64,000 nucleotides of DNA from NCBI GenBank assembly GCA_032358165.1, contig JAALGY010000032.1:868001-932000 (forward strand), read 5' to 3'. A program made the translations under genes and the position numbers. The DNA is from Diplosphaera chodatii. Taxonomy: Eukaryota > Chlorophyta > Trebouxiophyceae > Prasiolales > Stichococcaceae. Below the pieces are notes generated by a model. The model was not told the DNA's origin. It saw nothing but the letters and a program-made list of their open reading frames with translations, and did not search any database. Shown piece after piece: positions 52,469 to 64,000 of this stretch (position 1 is its first letter; the number at the start of each line of letters is the position of its first letter).

Positions 52469-55400
52469 ATGACAGAGGTGGGTGATGTGGTGGGAGGGGA
52501 GGTGGTGGTCACAGCGCCCGGGCGCCCCAAGCAGGGCGATGATGAGGCCGTGGGACCCACGTACCGTGCCGTCAGGTGCCTTACTTTTCTGTACTAGACT
52601 GCTTCCCACGTGATCTGAGATCACAGGTACCTTGCAGCGAGGTTCATGCACTTCCCGCGGCGGTCAACAAGAAGCATGTCGTTGCAGCTCGGAGGATGGA
52701 TTCCCGACGCTGCCGGGTGTCAAGACGCTGTATGAGTCCCTGGAGCAGAGCGTGAAGAAGCACGGCGACAAGCCGGCCTTGGGCTGGCGGCCGATGACAG
52801 ATGGCAAGGCCGGGCCGTATGAATGGCTGACTTACAGCCAAGTACAGGGTACGTGCTGCATCATGTCGCGCATGTACTTGCATTGCATGATGTAATCTAC
52901 ACGAGCATAGCAGCGCGTGTTCTCCGATGCATAGTAAGTATTGCATTGCCCTGACGCTGCAGAGAAAGTAAAGGCCGTTGGGTCCGCCATCCTGGCCAGC
53001 GGTGTCAAGTCAAAGAGTGAGTGTCGCTGGGCGCCTGCACAGCAACACAACCTACTTTGTTTGCTGGCCTGACCTTGCATGCACAGCAGCTCTACGTCAT
53101 CCGGTCAACGTCATCCAGGATGCTGGCTTGACCTTGCATGCACAGCAGTTCAATGTCATGCGGTCAATGTCGTCTGGGACTACACATCAACCTGGTGGCC
53201 ATTTGTGCAGGCCGCGTCGGCATCTTCTCAGGCAACACGGTGGAGTGGATGCTGGCAATGCAGGCGGGCAACTACTACAGCGTCTACATTGGTGAGCGGC
53301 ACTGTGTGCGCATCTGTTTGCGGGGTATTCAGTGTGGCTGACAGCATTCAGGGGCCACCGGGCTTACTGCCGTCCTGGAACCCCTGCTCACAAGGCGGCG
53401 TCACACGTTTGCTCATGTCACCTGCTGCATGCAGTGCCGCTGTACGACTCGCTGGGCGAGAATGCGGTGGAGTACATCGTCAACCACGCTGGCGTGGAGC
53501 TGGTGTTCATCGACGTGGCCAAGCTGCACGAGTTTGTCAAGGTGAGTACGGCGTGTGCCTGCGCTGGGTCATGCCATGTCATGGCTACATGTCAGACGCA
53601 GGTGCCAGCTCTTATGTCCCGTGCCACCTATTGATGGCAAATATGGATATCACATATCATCAGTGCACCATGTGAGGTCGGGACCATCAGGCCCGCCCCG
53701 TGTGCGCAGGTGCTGCCGAAGCTGAAGCAGAAGACCAAGGCGGTGGTGTACTGGGGCGCCGGCGAGCCCAGCGACGAGGACCGCAAGGCGCTCAAAAGCG
53801 CCAAGGTGCCGCTGCACAGCTTCGCCGAGTTCGAGCAGCTGGGGCGCAACAAGCCCAAGGACCCCGTCCCCCCCGGCCCCCAGGACCCCTGCACCATCAT
53901 GTACACCAGGTGCGGCATTTCATCTCTGTTGCCATGCCGCACCGCCTCCCTGCAGCCCGTGACTCAACACTTTGCTCACATGAGATGCTCGGCTCCAGCA
54001 GTCATGGCGCGTGCTGACATGCGGCGTCTCATGCGTCTCAAGTGTATTGCATCCAATCCATTCTGTTGCCCAGCGGCACGACGGGGGCGCCCAAGGGGGT
54101 GGAGGTAACGCACGAGAACGTCGTGAGCGGCATCGCGGCGCTGCAGACGTACACAGAGCACATCGGCATCGAGGTGCTAGGCTCTATTATCTCAACTCTG
54201 GCATTGATGCTGGCAATGACAATGATATGGTTGCCGTTGTGAGGTCTGCATTGGTGGCAGCGTGGCAGAAACGGGCGCCTGAACGACAAACCAGGTTTCT
54301 GCAGATGCCAGCGTGGCACAACTTGCGGGCAAATGGGCAGACGTAGCAACTTGGGCCATTGAACGCAGGTGACGTCAGAGGACTCGACGCTGTCATACCT
54401 GCCGCTGGCGCACATCTTCGACCGCATTGTGGAGGAATTTGCCCTGTACTCGGGCGCTCGCATTGGCTACTACCAGGTCAGCCTGCGCACTGCTCATTTT
54501 GCTGTCTTGCTGCACGCTCGCACTCACGATACCCTATCGTCGCTGGCTTCTGGGCAGCGTCTTGTGCTGTGATGTCAACGCATCGTGTTGTGAGTGCACA
54601 GGGCAACCCGCGAAAGATCACGGACGATGTGGCGGCGCTGCGGCCGACACTGTTCATCGCCGTGCCGCGCGTGCTGGAGCGCATGCAGGCCGGCATTGAT
54701 GCCAAGGTGCAGGGCTGCCTCATGCCGGGGTTGAGGACTTTGCGAAAGCGCAGCCTCCTAAGCCGCACGCCTGTCTGTGTGCACACATCACCTGCTGCCT
54801 GCCTGCTCAGCTGCTGTGTGAGACGCACCTGTTGTGCGGGGGTGGGACTCCCGGTGCTCAAATCGTGCATGCAGCGATGCGTTCTGGGGTGGTGCTGCAG
54901 GTGAAGGGAAAAGGCCTGCTGACGCGCCTCATCTTCGGGCTGGCCTTCCGCTGGAAGCAGCTGCGCATCCATATGGGCTCCGCCGTGGAAAGCGTGAGAC
55001 CCTTGCACCATGCAGCTTTCTCCTCGGTGTCTGACATAGTAGAGTGATGCTGCCATCATGGCTGAGTGGTTGCAGATGCTACACTGCCCAAGCTGACCGC
55101 AGTGCTGTGTGCGTAGCACACCGCCAAAGCCGGCAAGGTGAGCCGCTGTGCAGTGGCTGCTGTGCAGGCAGCCACAAGCGGGTGCTTGGAGCATGCACCA
55201 AACCCATCCAGTTGCTGGGAAGGCCAATTAGAGCCCACAAAGCCCACTGCAGCACACAACAGCAAGACTCACAGCGACCAGGAAGGCTTGCCACTGCTGT
55301 CTGCTAATGTCTGCAGGCTGCGCCATGGCTGGACTCGGTCGTGTTCGACAGCGTGCGCAAGGGCTTCGGCGGGCGGCTACGCTTTGTGGTCTCGGGCGGC

Positions 55401-57634
55401 GCCCCGCTGGCGGGCCGCGTGCAGGAGTACCTCCAGATCGCGCTGTGCTGCCCCGTGCTGCAGGGCTACGGCCTCACAGAGACGTGCGTGCGTGTGGCAG
55501 CTGTCTTTGCCATCTGGTTTAACAGGCAGCCTAGTGGTGAGAGACGTTTTCTGCACCACGACAGCCACCTGCACCTCAGGGCTGGGGCTCAGCTGCTACA
55601 CCCCAGGCAGTCCTGCAGCTTGCACCGGACGGTAGGAGGCATATGACGGGCGCCAAGATGGTGCGATGCATGTGCAGGTGTGCAGCATCGTTTTTCACGC
55701 ACCCGCCCCCCAAGCGGCATGCGGGCACAGTCGGCCCGCCCCTACCCGCAACCGAGTTCCGCTTCCAGGTACGCCCGGACCAAACTTGTGGGATGCTTGC
55801 TGTGATGACGAACGTTGGGCACAACATCTGTGGCTCTGTGAGTGGTCGGCTGCACCGCCAGGAGCTGTCTGCAGACGGCCATCACCACAGCGTGGACCTT
55901 CAACCCTGCACTCCGCAAGTCTGCAGGCAGCCACAGAGATGGGGTACGACCCCACGGCGGACCCGCCGCGCGGCGAAATCTGCATCCGCGGCCCCATGGT
56001 CTTCAAGGGCTACTTCAAGATGGAGGTCAAGACCAAGGAGTCCTTTGGTGCGCTGCTGTGTAGTAACAGACCAAATGAACTCATTTACTATTTTGTTTTC
56101 TTCTATAGGGCCTCGGGGTCCCCGTGCCTGCATGAACAGGGATGCCACTGCCTCTCTATACGAGCACAACACCACACTGCACATGTCACAAACAGTGCTT
56201 TCCCCTGCAAAGACGCCGGTCGACCCGCGCCGTGGCTCCGTGCCTGCAGACAAGGACGGCTTCTTCCACACGGGCGACATCGGGGAGCTGACGCCGGCGG
56301 GCGGCCTGCGCATCATCGACCGCATGAAGAACATCTTCAAGCTGGCGCAGGGTGGGGAGGCAGCACACCGTGTGGCGTGTCTGCTGTGTATCAAGCGAGC
56401 GATTGCCCTGGCTCCGTGTGTTGAAGCTCAACCGCTATGACCCGCCAGAGCAATGTGGCAAATGTTGCTGCGCAGGCGAGTACATTGCAGTGGAGAAGCT
56501 GGAGACGGACTACAGCGAGACCGATGTCATCGAGCAGATTTGGTGAGCAGCCGGGCTCTGCCATGCCGTGCTCATAGCTTGCCCATGTGGCGGCTGGGTG
56601 CTGCTGGCTGGGCTTCCGAGTCTGGCCTTCCAGACTCTAACCCGTGCACCCGCATAGCAGGGACGACCTGGGACGACCTCGACCTCTACCGAGACGTGCT
56701 TTCATACCATTGCCTGGACTGCTGATGCATCTTCTCGTCTTGCGCGCCAGGGTGTACGGCAACTCGTACGAGAATGTGCTGGTGGCAGTGGTGGTGCCCG
56801 ACAAGAAGGCGATCACCGCCTGGGCGTCCGACAATGGCCTCGGCAGCGCCTCCTTCGAGGAGCTGTGCCACAACTCCAAGGTGCACGAACGACCGTGCCT
56901 CACTCTCCCGTCAATGCCAAGTGCTGCATGGGTCTTGTCATACTACCTGCAACCCACCACCGAGCGCTTCCATCACCATGGACAAGTGTGCAGGCTCGAG
57001 TACATGATGCACTCCACATCACCCCTTTACATCAGAGAGGTCGCCCCGCGGAAGTGCTCAAGGGGCTGTACCTGCTGGTTCAACATGCTTAACCATCTGC
57101 AGGCAGCAGACTATGTGACGGCGGAGCTGTCCAAGACCAACAAGGCCAAGCGGCTCAAGGGCTTCGAGGCGGTGCGGGGCGTCATCCTGGAGCCCACCCC
57201 CTTCTCGGTGAGTCAATGCGCCTTGAGTCTATGTGGCATGCATAGGTCATAGCACGATGCTGTTTGTGCCGAAGCTTCGTTCTTGGCCCACTTGATATAG
57301 AATTCCTTACTGCGTGGGCGTCTCAGATATGCGTGGTGTGCAACCCTGTGCAACGTTGGCTCTTGCAGGTGGAGGACGATGTCGTCACGCCGTCCATGAA
57401 GCTCAAGCGGCCGCAGCTGCAGAAGAAATACCAGAAGGAGATTGACGCACTGTGAGTACAACATTAGCATGAGTTTCAACATGGGCCTCTGCCCTAATGA
57501 TGTGGCATGTTTGGAGTTTGTTGTAGGTGGGTTGTCTGCCAAACCCTGCTCAGCCACAGTTACTGGCATGCAATTGCAAGCGTATCTGAACTGGCTGCTG
57601 CAGGTACAAGGAGCTCAACCGAAAGGCCAAGTGA
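52469..57634 (+). CDS. LACS: Long-chain acyl-CoA synthetase (AMP-binding)
   Basis: Activates free fatty acids to acyl-CoA with ATP and CoA. Start MTEVGDVVGGEVVVTAPGRP at 52469. The second exon gives the family block YRAVSSEDGFPTLPGVKTLY. Next come GDKPALGWRP, GRVGIFSGNTVEWMLAMQAG, and VPLYDSLGENAVEYIVNHAG. The P-loop is split by an intron, IMYT|SGTTGAPKGVEVTHENV. LSYLPLAHIFDRIVEEFALY, PTLFIAVPRVLERMQAGIDA, RLRFVVSGGAPLAGRVQEYL and LQGYGLTET follow. PRGEICIRGPMVFKGYFKM, the ATP-site motif DGFFHTGDIGELTPAGGLRI IDRMKNIFKL, and GEYIAVEKLE complete the catalytic core. The C-terminal domain has NVLVAVVVPD and VVTPSMKLKRPQLQKKYQKE, ending LYKELNRKAK. There are about 20 exons. No clear transit or signal peptide is visible, so an ER, peroxisomal or cytosolic-face location is open. 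Confidence 0.96.
53063..53180. repeat. Two-copy 59-bp tandem repeat in a LACS intron
   Basis: Units starting at 53063 and 53122 share GACCTTGCATGCACAGCAG and TCATxCGGTCAA blocks with a few mismatches. The second unit runs up toward the acceptor of the next exon (GRVGIFSG...). Confidence 0.85.
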
Positions 57635-58085
57635 TGCGCCAGCAGTAGCAAGAGGATAGTGCTGTCTACCACTGCCATCGGCTGTGGCAGCAGTGGTTTG
57701 ACACTGTACAGCAATAGCGTCTGTCAGCATTTGTGGCAATTTTGTACACTGACCTGTGTCTGAACAGCAGTGGATGTTTGAATCTGATGGTGTGCAGCTT
57801 CTTTGATTTGATCATACCGTAGTCACTTTGAACCCTCGATAACCAGCACGCAACTGAGTTACTCTGTCACGACCACTTCGAAAACCAAAGAGACTGGCCA
57901 ACTGCCGAACGCCAAACCATGCCTCGCATGTCTGTGCGTCATCAGCGAGCTCAGGCAGCTGAGCTGTTTGACGCATGATGATGATGATGCCCCTGGTTTT
58001 GCCGTGACGAAGGTCGCCCAACACGGGCCCAGCTGTCAGCGTCTCAGGCGGCTGCTTGACTGTCCGAAGGTTCCTGACCATCCGG
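57635..58085. other. Convergent spacer LACS / NUP155
   Basis: About 450 bases between two stop codons, likely both 3' untranslated regions. It contains a short GATGATGATGATG run near 57976. No gene seen. Confidence 0.5.
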
Positions 58086-61000
58086 TCAGTATGTAGCGGC
58101 GCGGCCGGACAGCGAGTGCCGCAGGGCCTCCAGGTCCTCCGCCAGGCCATCGGCCTCCGGCGAGGGCGGCAGCCGCCGGACTTCTGTTAAATACGCCTCG
58201 GCGGCCTCGTCCAGGGCGCGCGCCCGGCGCCCGCCGTCGGCGCGCCCCCCGCCGAACGCCCCATACGCCGGCATCTGCTGCGACAGCTGGCCCTGCACGC
58301 ACGTGGGACACAGGCCTCGGTGCGAAACAGCCGCTGCAGCTGCGGGCACGGCAGCCCTGACAACAATGCGCCTGCGTGCGACATGGCCGTTGCCGCTGCA
58401 CCATGGCACACAAGGGCGCGCACCGCGGCGTCGCGCAGCACGGCCAGCGCGGAGCGCAGCAGCCGAAGCCGCAGCCGCGGCGCGTGGGCCTCGTCGCCGC
58501 CCGCCGTCCCACCCCGCAGCGCCAGCACCTCGTCGTACACCTGGCGCGCCTTGAATGGGTTCCGCGTCGCCTGCAGATGACCTAAAGCTGTGAAGGGAAG
58601 GACGACTGCTCGCCATCAAGGCTCCTTCACGCCAAGCACTTCTCGGGGATTTGACGCAACAGTAACAACGAGCGCTGCAATGCGCTGCTCTGCTGCTGGG
58701 ACCATGATGCGATCTGTGGGTGGCGGTGTGCATGGCGAGTGTTGCATGCAGGCGAACAAGCTGGATATGCACCTTGATGACGGCACGGGCGGCGCGGTCG
58801 CTGTCAGACGCCTCGCCCTTGTCTGGCCACTGCCCTGCAGCGATCTGCTCCAGCCGCAGCACCACGTGCGCCGCCGGGAAGCTGCATCACCAGGGCAGGA
58901 CGCTGCTCAGCGGAAGGTTGCAGACACCACAGCGTAGCGCATGGCGTAAGTTCTGACAACATATGCTGCTGTGTTTGGATGACATTCGCATGCCGGTGAC
59001 CGTGCAAGCATCTGCATTCCGACACGACATGTTTCGAATGAAAGTCGTGGTGTTCACCTGCTGGTGCTGGGGTAGAAGCGCTGCCCGAGGGCCTCCACCT
59101 CGGCAGCAGCTGCAGCCAGGCCCGGTGTGGTGTCCCCATCATCACCGCCACCTACGCACAGCATGCATCCTCAGAAGCGCAGTCCACTGTTCGGGTAGAG
59201 CTGGTACATAGGAGCACAACAGCTGATGACTGTCACTATACTGCTGGTTGCACAGCGCTGGCGCCGCTGCCGGGATTGGGAGCCCCACCTGACTGCACGG
59301 CCGCGTCCACGGTGGCCTTGAGGTGCACGTCCCACAGCTGCCGCACGTACTCCGGGTCGGAGTACCCCGCCACATCCACCATCTCCAGGCACAGGCCCCA
59401 CAGCTGCGCGAGTGCACGCAGACGGGTGAGCCAGCTGCCCACATGCCCACGCGCGCCAGCTGGGCGCACAGGCCGTGCAACAGAGTGCCAAAGCTGGCGG
59501 GACGTACCCGGAAGTGCGCGGCGTAGTCATTGTACAGGTCCGCAAGCTCCATGGGCGACTCCTGCAGGTGCGCTGCGGCCTCGCCCGCACTGCCGCCTGA
59601 TCACAAAGAGTGACACTGCACTCGCTAGACGCATGCAGTCCCGCTTCCAAAGATGCGGTCACTCTGTGGCACCTCACAACCTCACATCATGCTGAGTCAG
59701 CTGCGAGTGCAGCTGCATCTCATGCCCTGCGGTGCACACCGGCGTGGCCGTTGCTGCCGTTCTCGCCGCCGGCTGCATCCGCCCGCCGCGCCAGCGCCTC
59801 GGCAAGCCGCTGCTGCAGCTCCACAACCCGCAGCCGCCCCTCCAGCCGCTCCACCAGCCCCGCGTGCCCGTGGCTGCGCGCCTGCAGCGCAGCTTGCGGA
59901 GCTTCCTCACGATTATGCAACAAATGTGCTGCAATGCTGCACATGGGAGCAAGCAAAGTGCGTGCAAAACGTCTGGCACAGGACCCACGTGCACTTGCTC
60001 ACAAATTGTGGTGGTGCAGGCGCAGCAGGATAGCTAAGCCAGTGACACAGGTGACAAGGATCTTTTGAGGCAGGTGTTGACTCAGTGGGGCACCTGGAGG
60101 ACTGCGTCACGCAGGGAGTCAACGCGCTGCTGCAGGCTGACCTCCTCGCCCTGGCTGCTGCCCGACCTGCGCAGCGCCAATGCCTCGTGCACCGCCGCCG
60201 CCCGGTCGAAGGCGCCCCGCTGCACATACAGCTGCGCGAGCAGGCCCGCCGACCGAACCTGTCAGGCACAAACGCAGGTGAGTGAAATTCTGTTCTGCTC
60301 AAGACAAAGGGCCAAGTACAATCAGCGGCATGGCAAAAGGTTGACAAGTACAGCTTGCTGCTGCTGCTTTGCTGATATAGCAAGCTACCGAGACCAAACA
60401 AGCCACGACGCACCTGGTCAGGGCCCAGCGCTGGGAGGGGGACGCCGGGACTGGCGCCGGTCAGGCTGGCGGTGCGGCGGAGGAAGGACTCTAGGTGCGC
60501 CGAGCGGGAGTCCAGCCCGAGCAGCTGCCGGCTGGCGCCCACGTCGACGAGCGTGGAGTAGACCACCTCGTGGAAGAAGGGGTCCCCCGCGGCGGCTGCC
60601 GACTGCGAGTGCAGCCTAGCATGATGTCGCGCGCAAAGCTCACGACCTTGGGGGCCAATGGCGCATGCATCCTACTGTGCCTGCAGCAGGACTGAGCTGC
60701 ACAGCAGCACTGGACCAACGACATTGGGTCTGTTTGCTGTGGCAAGTCAACACGCTCGCTTGACACTGAAAGCGCCGGCAGCACGCAAGCTAGGTGCACC
60801 GACAGCGTGTCATGTGGCATGTCACTGGATGGCAAACCAAGGTTTCTGGTCATAGGTGCTCAACATCGGCGCCTTGGGTTTTCGGTGGCTACATCTGGTG
60901 GTGAGCATTGTAAGATCAGTTGTTTGCCACCTGCAGCAGAGTCTGCAGGCTCTGGGCGCGCTGCTCTGGTGAGAGTCCCGGGTCCCGGTGCACCACCGCC

Positions 61001-64000
61001 AGCGCCGCCTCGTCCTTCGGGTTCACCTGCACCATGCGGGAGCGCCTTTGCCACCAATTTTGGGTTAGCGAGAGGACATGTCAGCGGGCCGGCAGCACGA
61101 GTTGTGACGAAGCCTGCATCGCAGACGGTTACAGGGCCGCACCAGGAAGCGGATGACGGCGGCCACGGGGGCGTAGCAGGCGTCCAGGCGCGCCTGGCGG
61201 GCGGCGGCCCCCGCCTCCCCCGGCACGCTGGCCTGGTTGTCCGGGTCCACCGCCGCCGCTTTCTGCACAGGGGGGGCCTGCAACGGTCAGCCGTGCCTGC
61301 AGCGCCTGCCCATTGGGCCCGAGCCTCCAGGCGGCCTTCACGGATGGTGCCCGGCTGTCGGCGTGCTTACAGGCTGCCACATATGGTTATGGCGGTAGTG
61401 CAGGGCAGGTCCAGAGCTGGCCAGCACAGGGGGGGCTGGGCCGCACCTGGAGGGGCAGGCTGACGACGCCGTCCCAGGCGCCCAGGAGCGCCAGCTGGGG
61501 GGCCACCACCCCCAGGTCCACCGCCGCCGGCACCCGCCCCATGAGCTGCAGCGCCTGCCCCGCCAGCTGGGCCCGCTCGGCGCCGTTCGCCGCGCCCTCC
61601 GCCCGCCGCAGCAGCCCCGCCGCCTTGTAGAACGTCCGGTCGTCCGACTGCACCACCGGGTTGAGAAGGCAACTAGGCAATGCATGCAGGCAGGAACGTG
61701 GGCGGCCTGCTGAAGTCCGTGTTCCAGTTGTGCAGCCGCAGGCACGAGCGCGTGCACCTGGCCTCTTGCAGGACAGCAACAACAGGTGGCGACAGCGGCG
61801 GCAGGTGCACTGGGTGTGGGGGCCACCTTGAAGAAGGCCGGGGCGCCGCCCTGCAGCTGGCCTGCCAGGTCGTCTGCTGCGCTGCCTGCAAAGCGGGTTG
61901 CACTAGCTTTGCCAGCACGGAACAGAAGCGCGACGGGCATGCAGACATCGGCAACACGGCGGTAGTGGTGTACTCAAAAGACCGCCTTTACACCCACCTG
62001 GTGCTGAGAGGTGCTCGGTGTTGAGCACGCTGATGAGCTGCGCGGCCAGTGCCTCGCCCTCGGGCGTGGCCGCCAGCTCCCGCAGCGTCACACGCCGCAG
62101 CATCTGCAAAGCCACACCAGTTGCGCTCGGGTCAGGTGGTCAAGTCAGCGTGTGCCAACCTGTGAGGTTGCCAGGCTGTTCGACATCACGCTGGGCGACG
62201 AAGCACGTGATATCTACAGCTGACAGCTATACGACAAGTGCTTGCAGAAAGGGTTGTAGCCTTCCAGAGCCACACCTGCTGCGTGTCTGGGGGCAGCCGG
62301 GCGGCCAGGCGCCCCAGGTGGTGCGCCGACAGCAGGCGCACCAGGAACGCCCCCTCCGCTGCCCGCTGCGCCAGCGCTGCGATCTCTGCCGTCCTGCACA
62401 CGATCGAACCAGGGTGCGCAGGCCAGGTGCTGGCGCCATTGCGGCAGCGCAAAGGACGGTTGAAAAATGCCAGGTGTGTGGGCTCCAGGTGGACTGAGGA
62501 GCTTCAGCCCATATGTTGTCCTAGTCTGCTGTGGTCCCTGCTGTGGAGCCTCACAAGGATGCGGCAAGCTGACCATTATATCACGACTGTTGTTCAGGGT
62601 GAGCCCGTGATCATGTATACTGCCTCGACTCCTGCTGCGAGCACGCCTGCTCACCGCTGCAGCTCCTGCTTCGCTGCCTCCTCCACGCGGGGGCGCTTGG
62701 CGGCCGGCAGCCCGCCGCTGCGGCCGCCGCCGCCCCGCGTGTCAAACAGGCTGGACCAGCCGCGCCCCGAGTCTGCGCGCGCCCGCGCCCGGCTCAGCAC
62801 GTCGCCCAGGAACGCCGCCAGCAGCCGCAGCCGGTCCTCCACCTCCTGGTGTGACATGTGAAGACATGGTCAATGATGAAAACTCTGCCTCCCCAGCATG
62901 CCTGGACCAAAGCATTCCAGGAGCTGCCGGCCGCAGGTGGCCTCCTGTGAGGCTCTGAGCGGACGCCTTGTGTGGTGAGCAGCGGAGTGTGCTGGTGGCT
63001 GTCTGCAACAGAGGCAACCCTTCCTGCGGTCAAAACAGCCGACAAGGTCAGAAGCGGCAAAGCAAGGTCGAGGTGGTAGCACACCTGCAGGGCGTCTGGC
63101 GGCAGGGTGCAGGCGAGTATGCTGTCGGGGCGCCGCGGGTCGGCGGGCGCCGCCAGAGGCCGGTCCCCCAGGGGCGCGAGCAGCCGAGCCAGGAACAGCG
63201 ACAGACCCTGGTGCGCGCCGCTCCACCGTGGCTCCGCCACCGGCACCGCGGCCCCCATGTCGAAGCCGCCTGGGGAGCGGTGATCTGAAGCCTGTTGGAG
63301 CTGCGCGTATGCATGCTGGACCCCGAAACGAACAGTGTGGCTCCACACCGCATCACTATGTCTGCCAACCTCACAACGAACGTGGGGTACCTGGTCTAGG
63401 CTCGGGCTCTGCGGCTGGTTGGCTGTCGGCCTGGGACTCGGGCACACCTGCCAGGTTGGAGTCCTCCAGCGCAGCCCGCGCCGCCTGCTGCACACCCTGC
63501 AGCACATAAGGTACACCAGGGCTGAGCTGCTGAGCCTCACTACACCTTTGCCACTCCAAAGGGAGCTGGGAGGGTGTGATGTCGAAACATGAGGGGTGTC
63601 GTTGCAGGAGTGGGAGGTGGGAGGTGTTGGGAGGTAGGCACACCGCAGGGACAGCGGACAGGGGCGCGGCCGCCAGCTGGTAACACATGCAGGCGGCCTC
63701 AGCGGCGCCAAATGCCCTGAAGAAGGCCTCCAGCTTTGCCGGGCTGCGCTCCTGCTGGTCAGCAGCAGTTTGCTCAGCTCACTTTTGACATGCAAGCAGG
63801 AGTGCGATGAGTGATCTTACATTAGCATCATGCTGCTCATGAGGCTCACCTCGAGGATGGCCCACAGCATGTCCACAGGCCGCCGCCGTTCGAGCTGCAG
63901 CGTGCCCGAGGTGCTGACCTGTCGACAGTGACACGCAGCACGATGGTGGCTATCGGACCCTGGTCGCAGCAGTCCATTGCCTCTGACAAACTGGAGTGGC
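58086..64000 (-). CDS. NUP155: Nucleoporin NUP155 (N-terminal part outside window)
   Basis: Inner-ring scaffold nucleoporin. The window holds the alpha-helical middle and C-terminal parts; the beta-propeller N-terminus lies beyond 64000. Motifs on the minus strand in order: LEAFFRAFGAAEAACMCYQL (about 63685-63740), RWSGAHQGLSLFLARLLAPL (about 63170-63230), and EVEDRLRLLAAFLGDVLSRA. LVRLLSAHHLGRLAARLPPD, LRELAATPEGEALAAQLISV and SDDRTFYKAAGLLRRAEGAA follow, then AVDLGVVAPQLALLGAWDGV. FHEVVYSTLVDVGASRQLLG LDSRSAHLESFLRR lies near 60480-60580. LYVQRGAFDRAAAVHEALAL comes next. LWGLCLEMVDVAGYSDPEYV RQLWDVHL (about 59310-59410) is characteristic of the family. The C-terminus ends SLSGRAATY at 58086. 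Many introns of about 80-200 bases; exon borders not all resolved. Confidence 0.9.

Noticed and set aside
57960..57990. GATGATGATGATG run as a C/D snoRNA or microsatellite feature
   Set aside because: Too short, and no matching D box or stem was found.
1..64000. CRISPR arrays, insertion sequences, operons
   Set aside because: No regularly spaced repeats, transposase motifs or ribosome-binding-site-led gene runs were seen. Gene structure is eukaryotic throughout.

Overview
This window is a GC-rich, intron-dense nuclear segment of a photosynthetic green alga. The evidence is the gene content together with the gene structure. A plant/green-algal PsbS gene is present, along with a plastid-type acyl-ACP thioesterase and DUF2358-SOUL plastid proteins. 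Eukaryote-only machinery is also present: CCT6, NUP155, NatB, TIM16, CACTIN and ESS2. Genes have many short introns with GT..CAG borders, and introns and spacers are rich in the palindrome GCATGC. A core chlorophyte or trebouxiophyte is the most likely source (inference); the species cannot be named from this sequence alone. Gene models below were spliced by eye from reading frames, GT/AG borders, codon phase and family conservation. Borders of large genes are approximate unless exon coordinates are given.

Left third (1-21.5 kb): a DCAF12-like WD40 gene (minus, cut by the window edge); a single-exon secreted ML-domain lipid-binding protein (plus); NAA20, the NatB catalytic subunit (minus); TIM16/PAM16 (plus); an ALT-type hotdog acyl-ACP thioesterase (minus) with two microexons; a large LRR type-I membrane protein with a Pro/Ser/Thr repeat stalk and a kinase-less tail (minus); about 1.6 kb of unexplained sequence; a TMC-like multi-pass membrane protein (minus); and the splicing factor ESS2/DGCR14 (minus).

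Middle third (21.9-42 kb): CCT6 (plus); a small secreted Pro/Tyr-rich protein (minus); CACTIN (minus) diverging from a G-patch/C2H2 GPATCH8-like gene (plus); PSBS (plus); and a putative papain-fold protein with a low-complexity tail (minus). Three spliceosome-linked genes (ESS2, CACTIN, GPATCH8-like) lie within about 17 kb.

Right third (41-64 kb): a head-to-tail pair of DUF2358-SOUL genes, the first of which appears to lack the centre of its SOUL domain; tRNA-Arg(ACG); a 101-residue orphan gene; an SNM1-family DNA-crosslink-repair nuclease with a polyglutamine tract and a C-terminal PIP-like motif; a long-chain acyl-CoA synthetase; and the C-terminal part of NUP155, which runs off the right edge.

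No operon, CRISPR array, viral gene or complete transposon was seen. The genes mostly do unrelated housekeeping jobs. Possible functional links are photoprotection/tetrapyrrole handling (PSBS, SOUL pair), acyl-lipid metabolism (ALT thioesterase, LACS, ML protein) and mRNA splicing (ESS2, CACTIN, GPATCH8-like).
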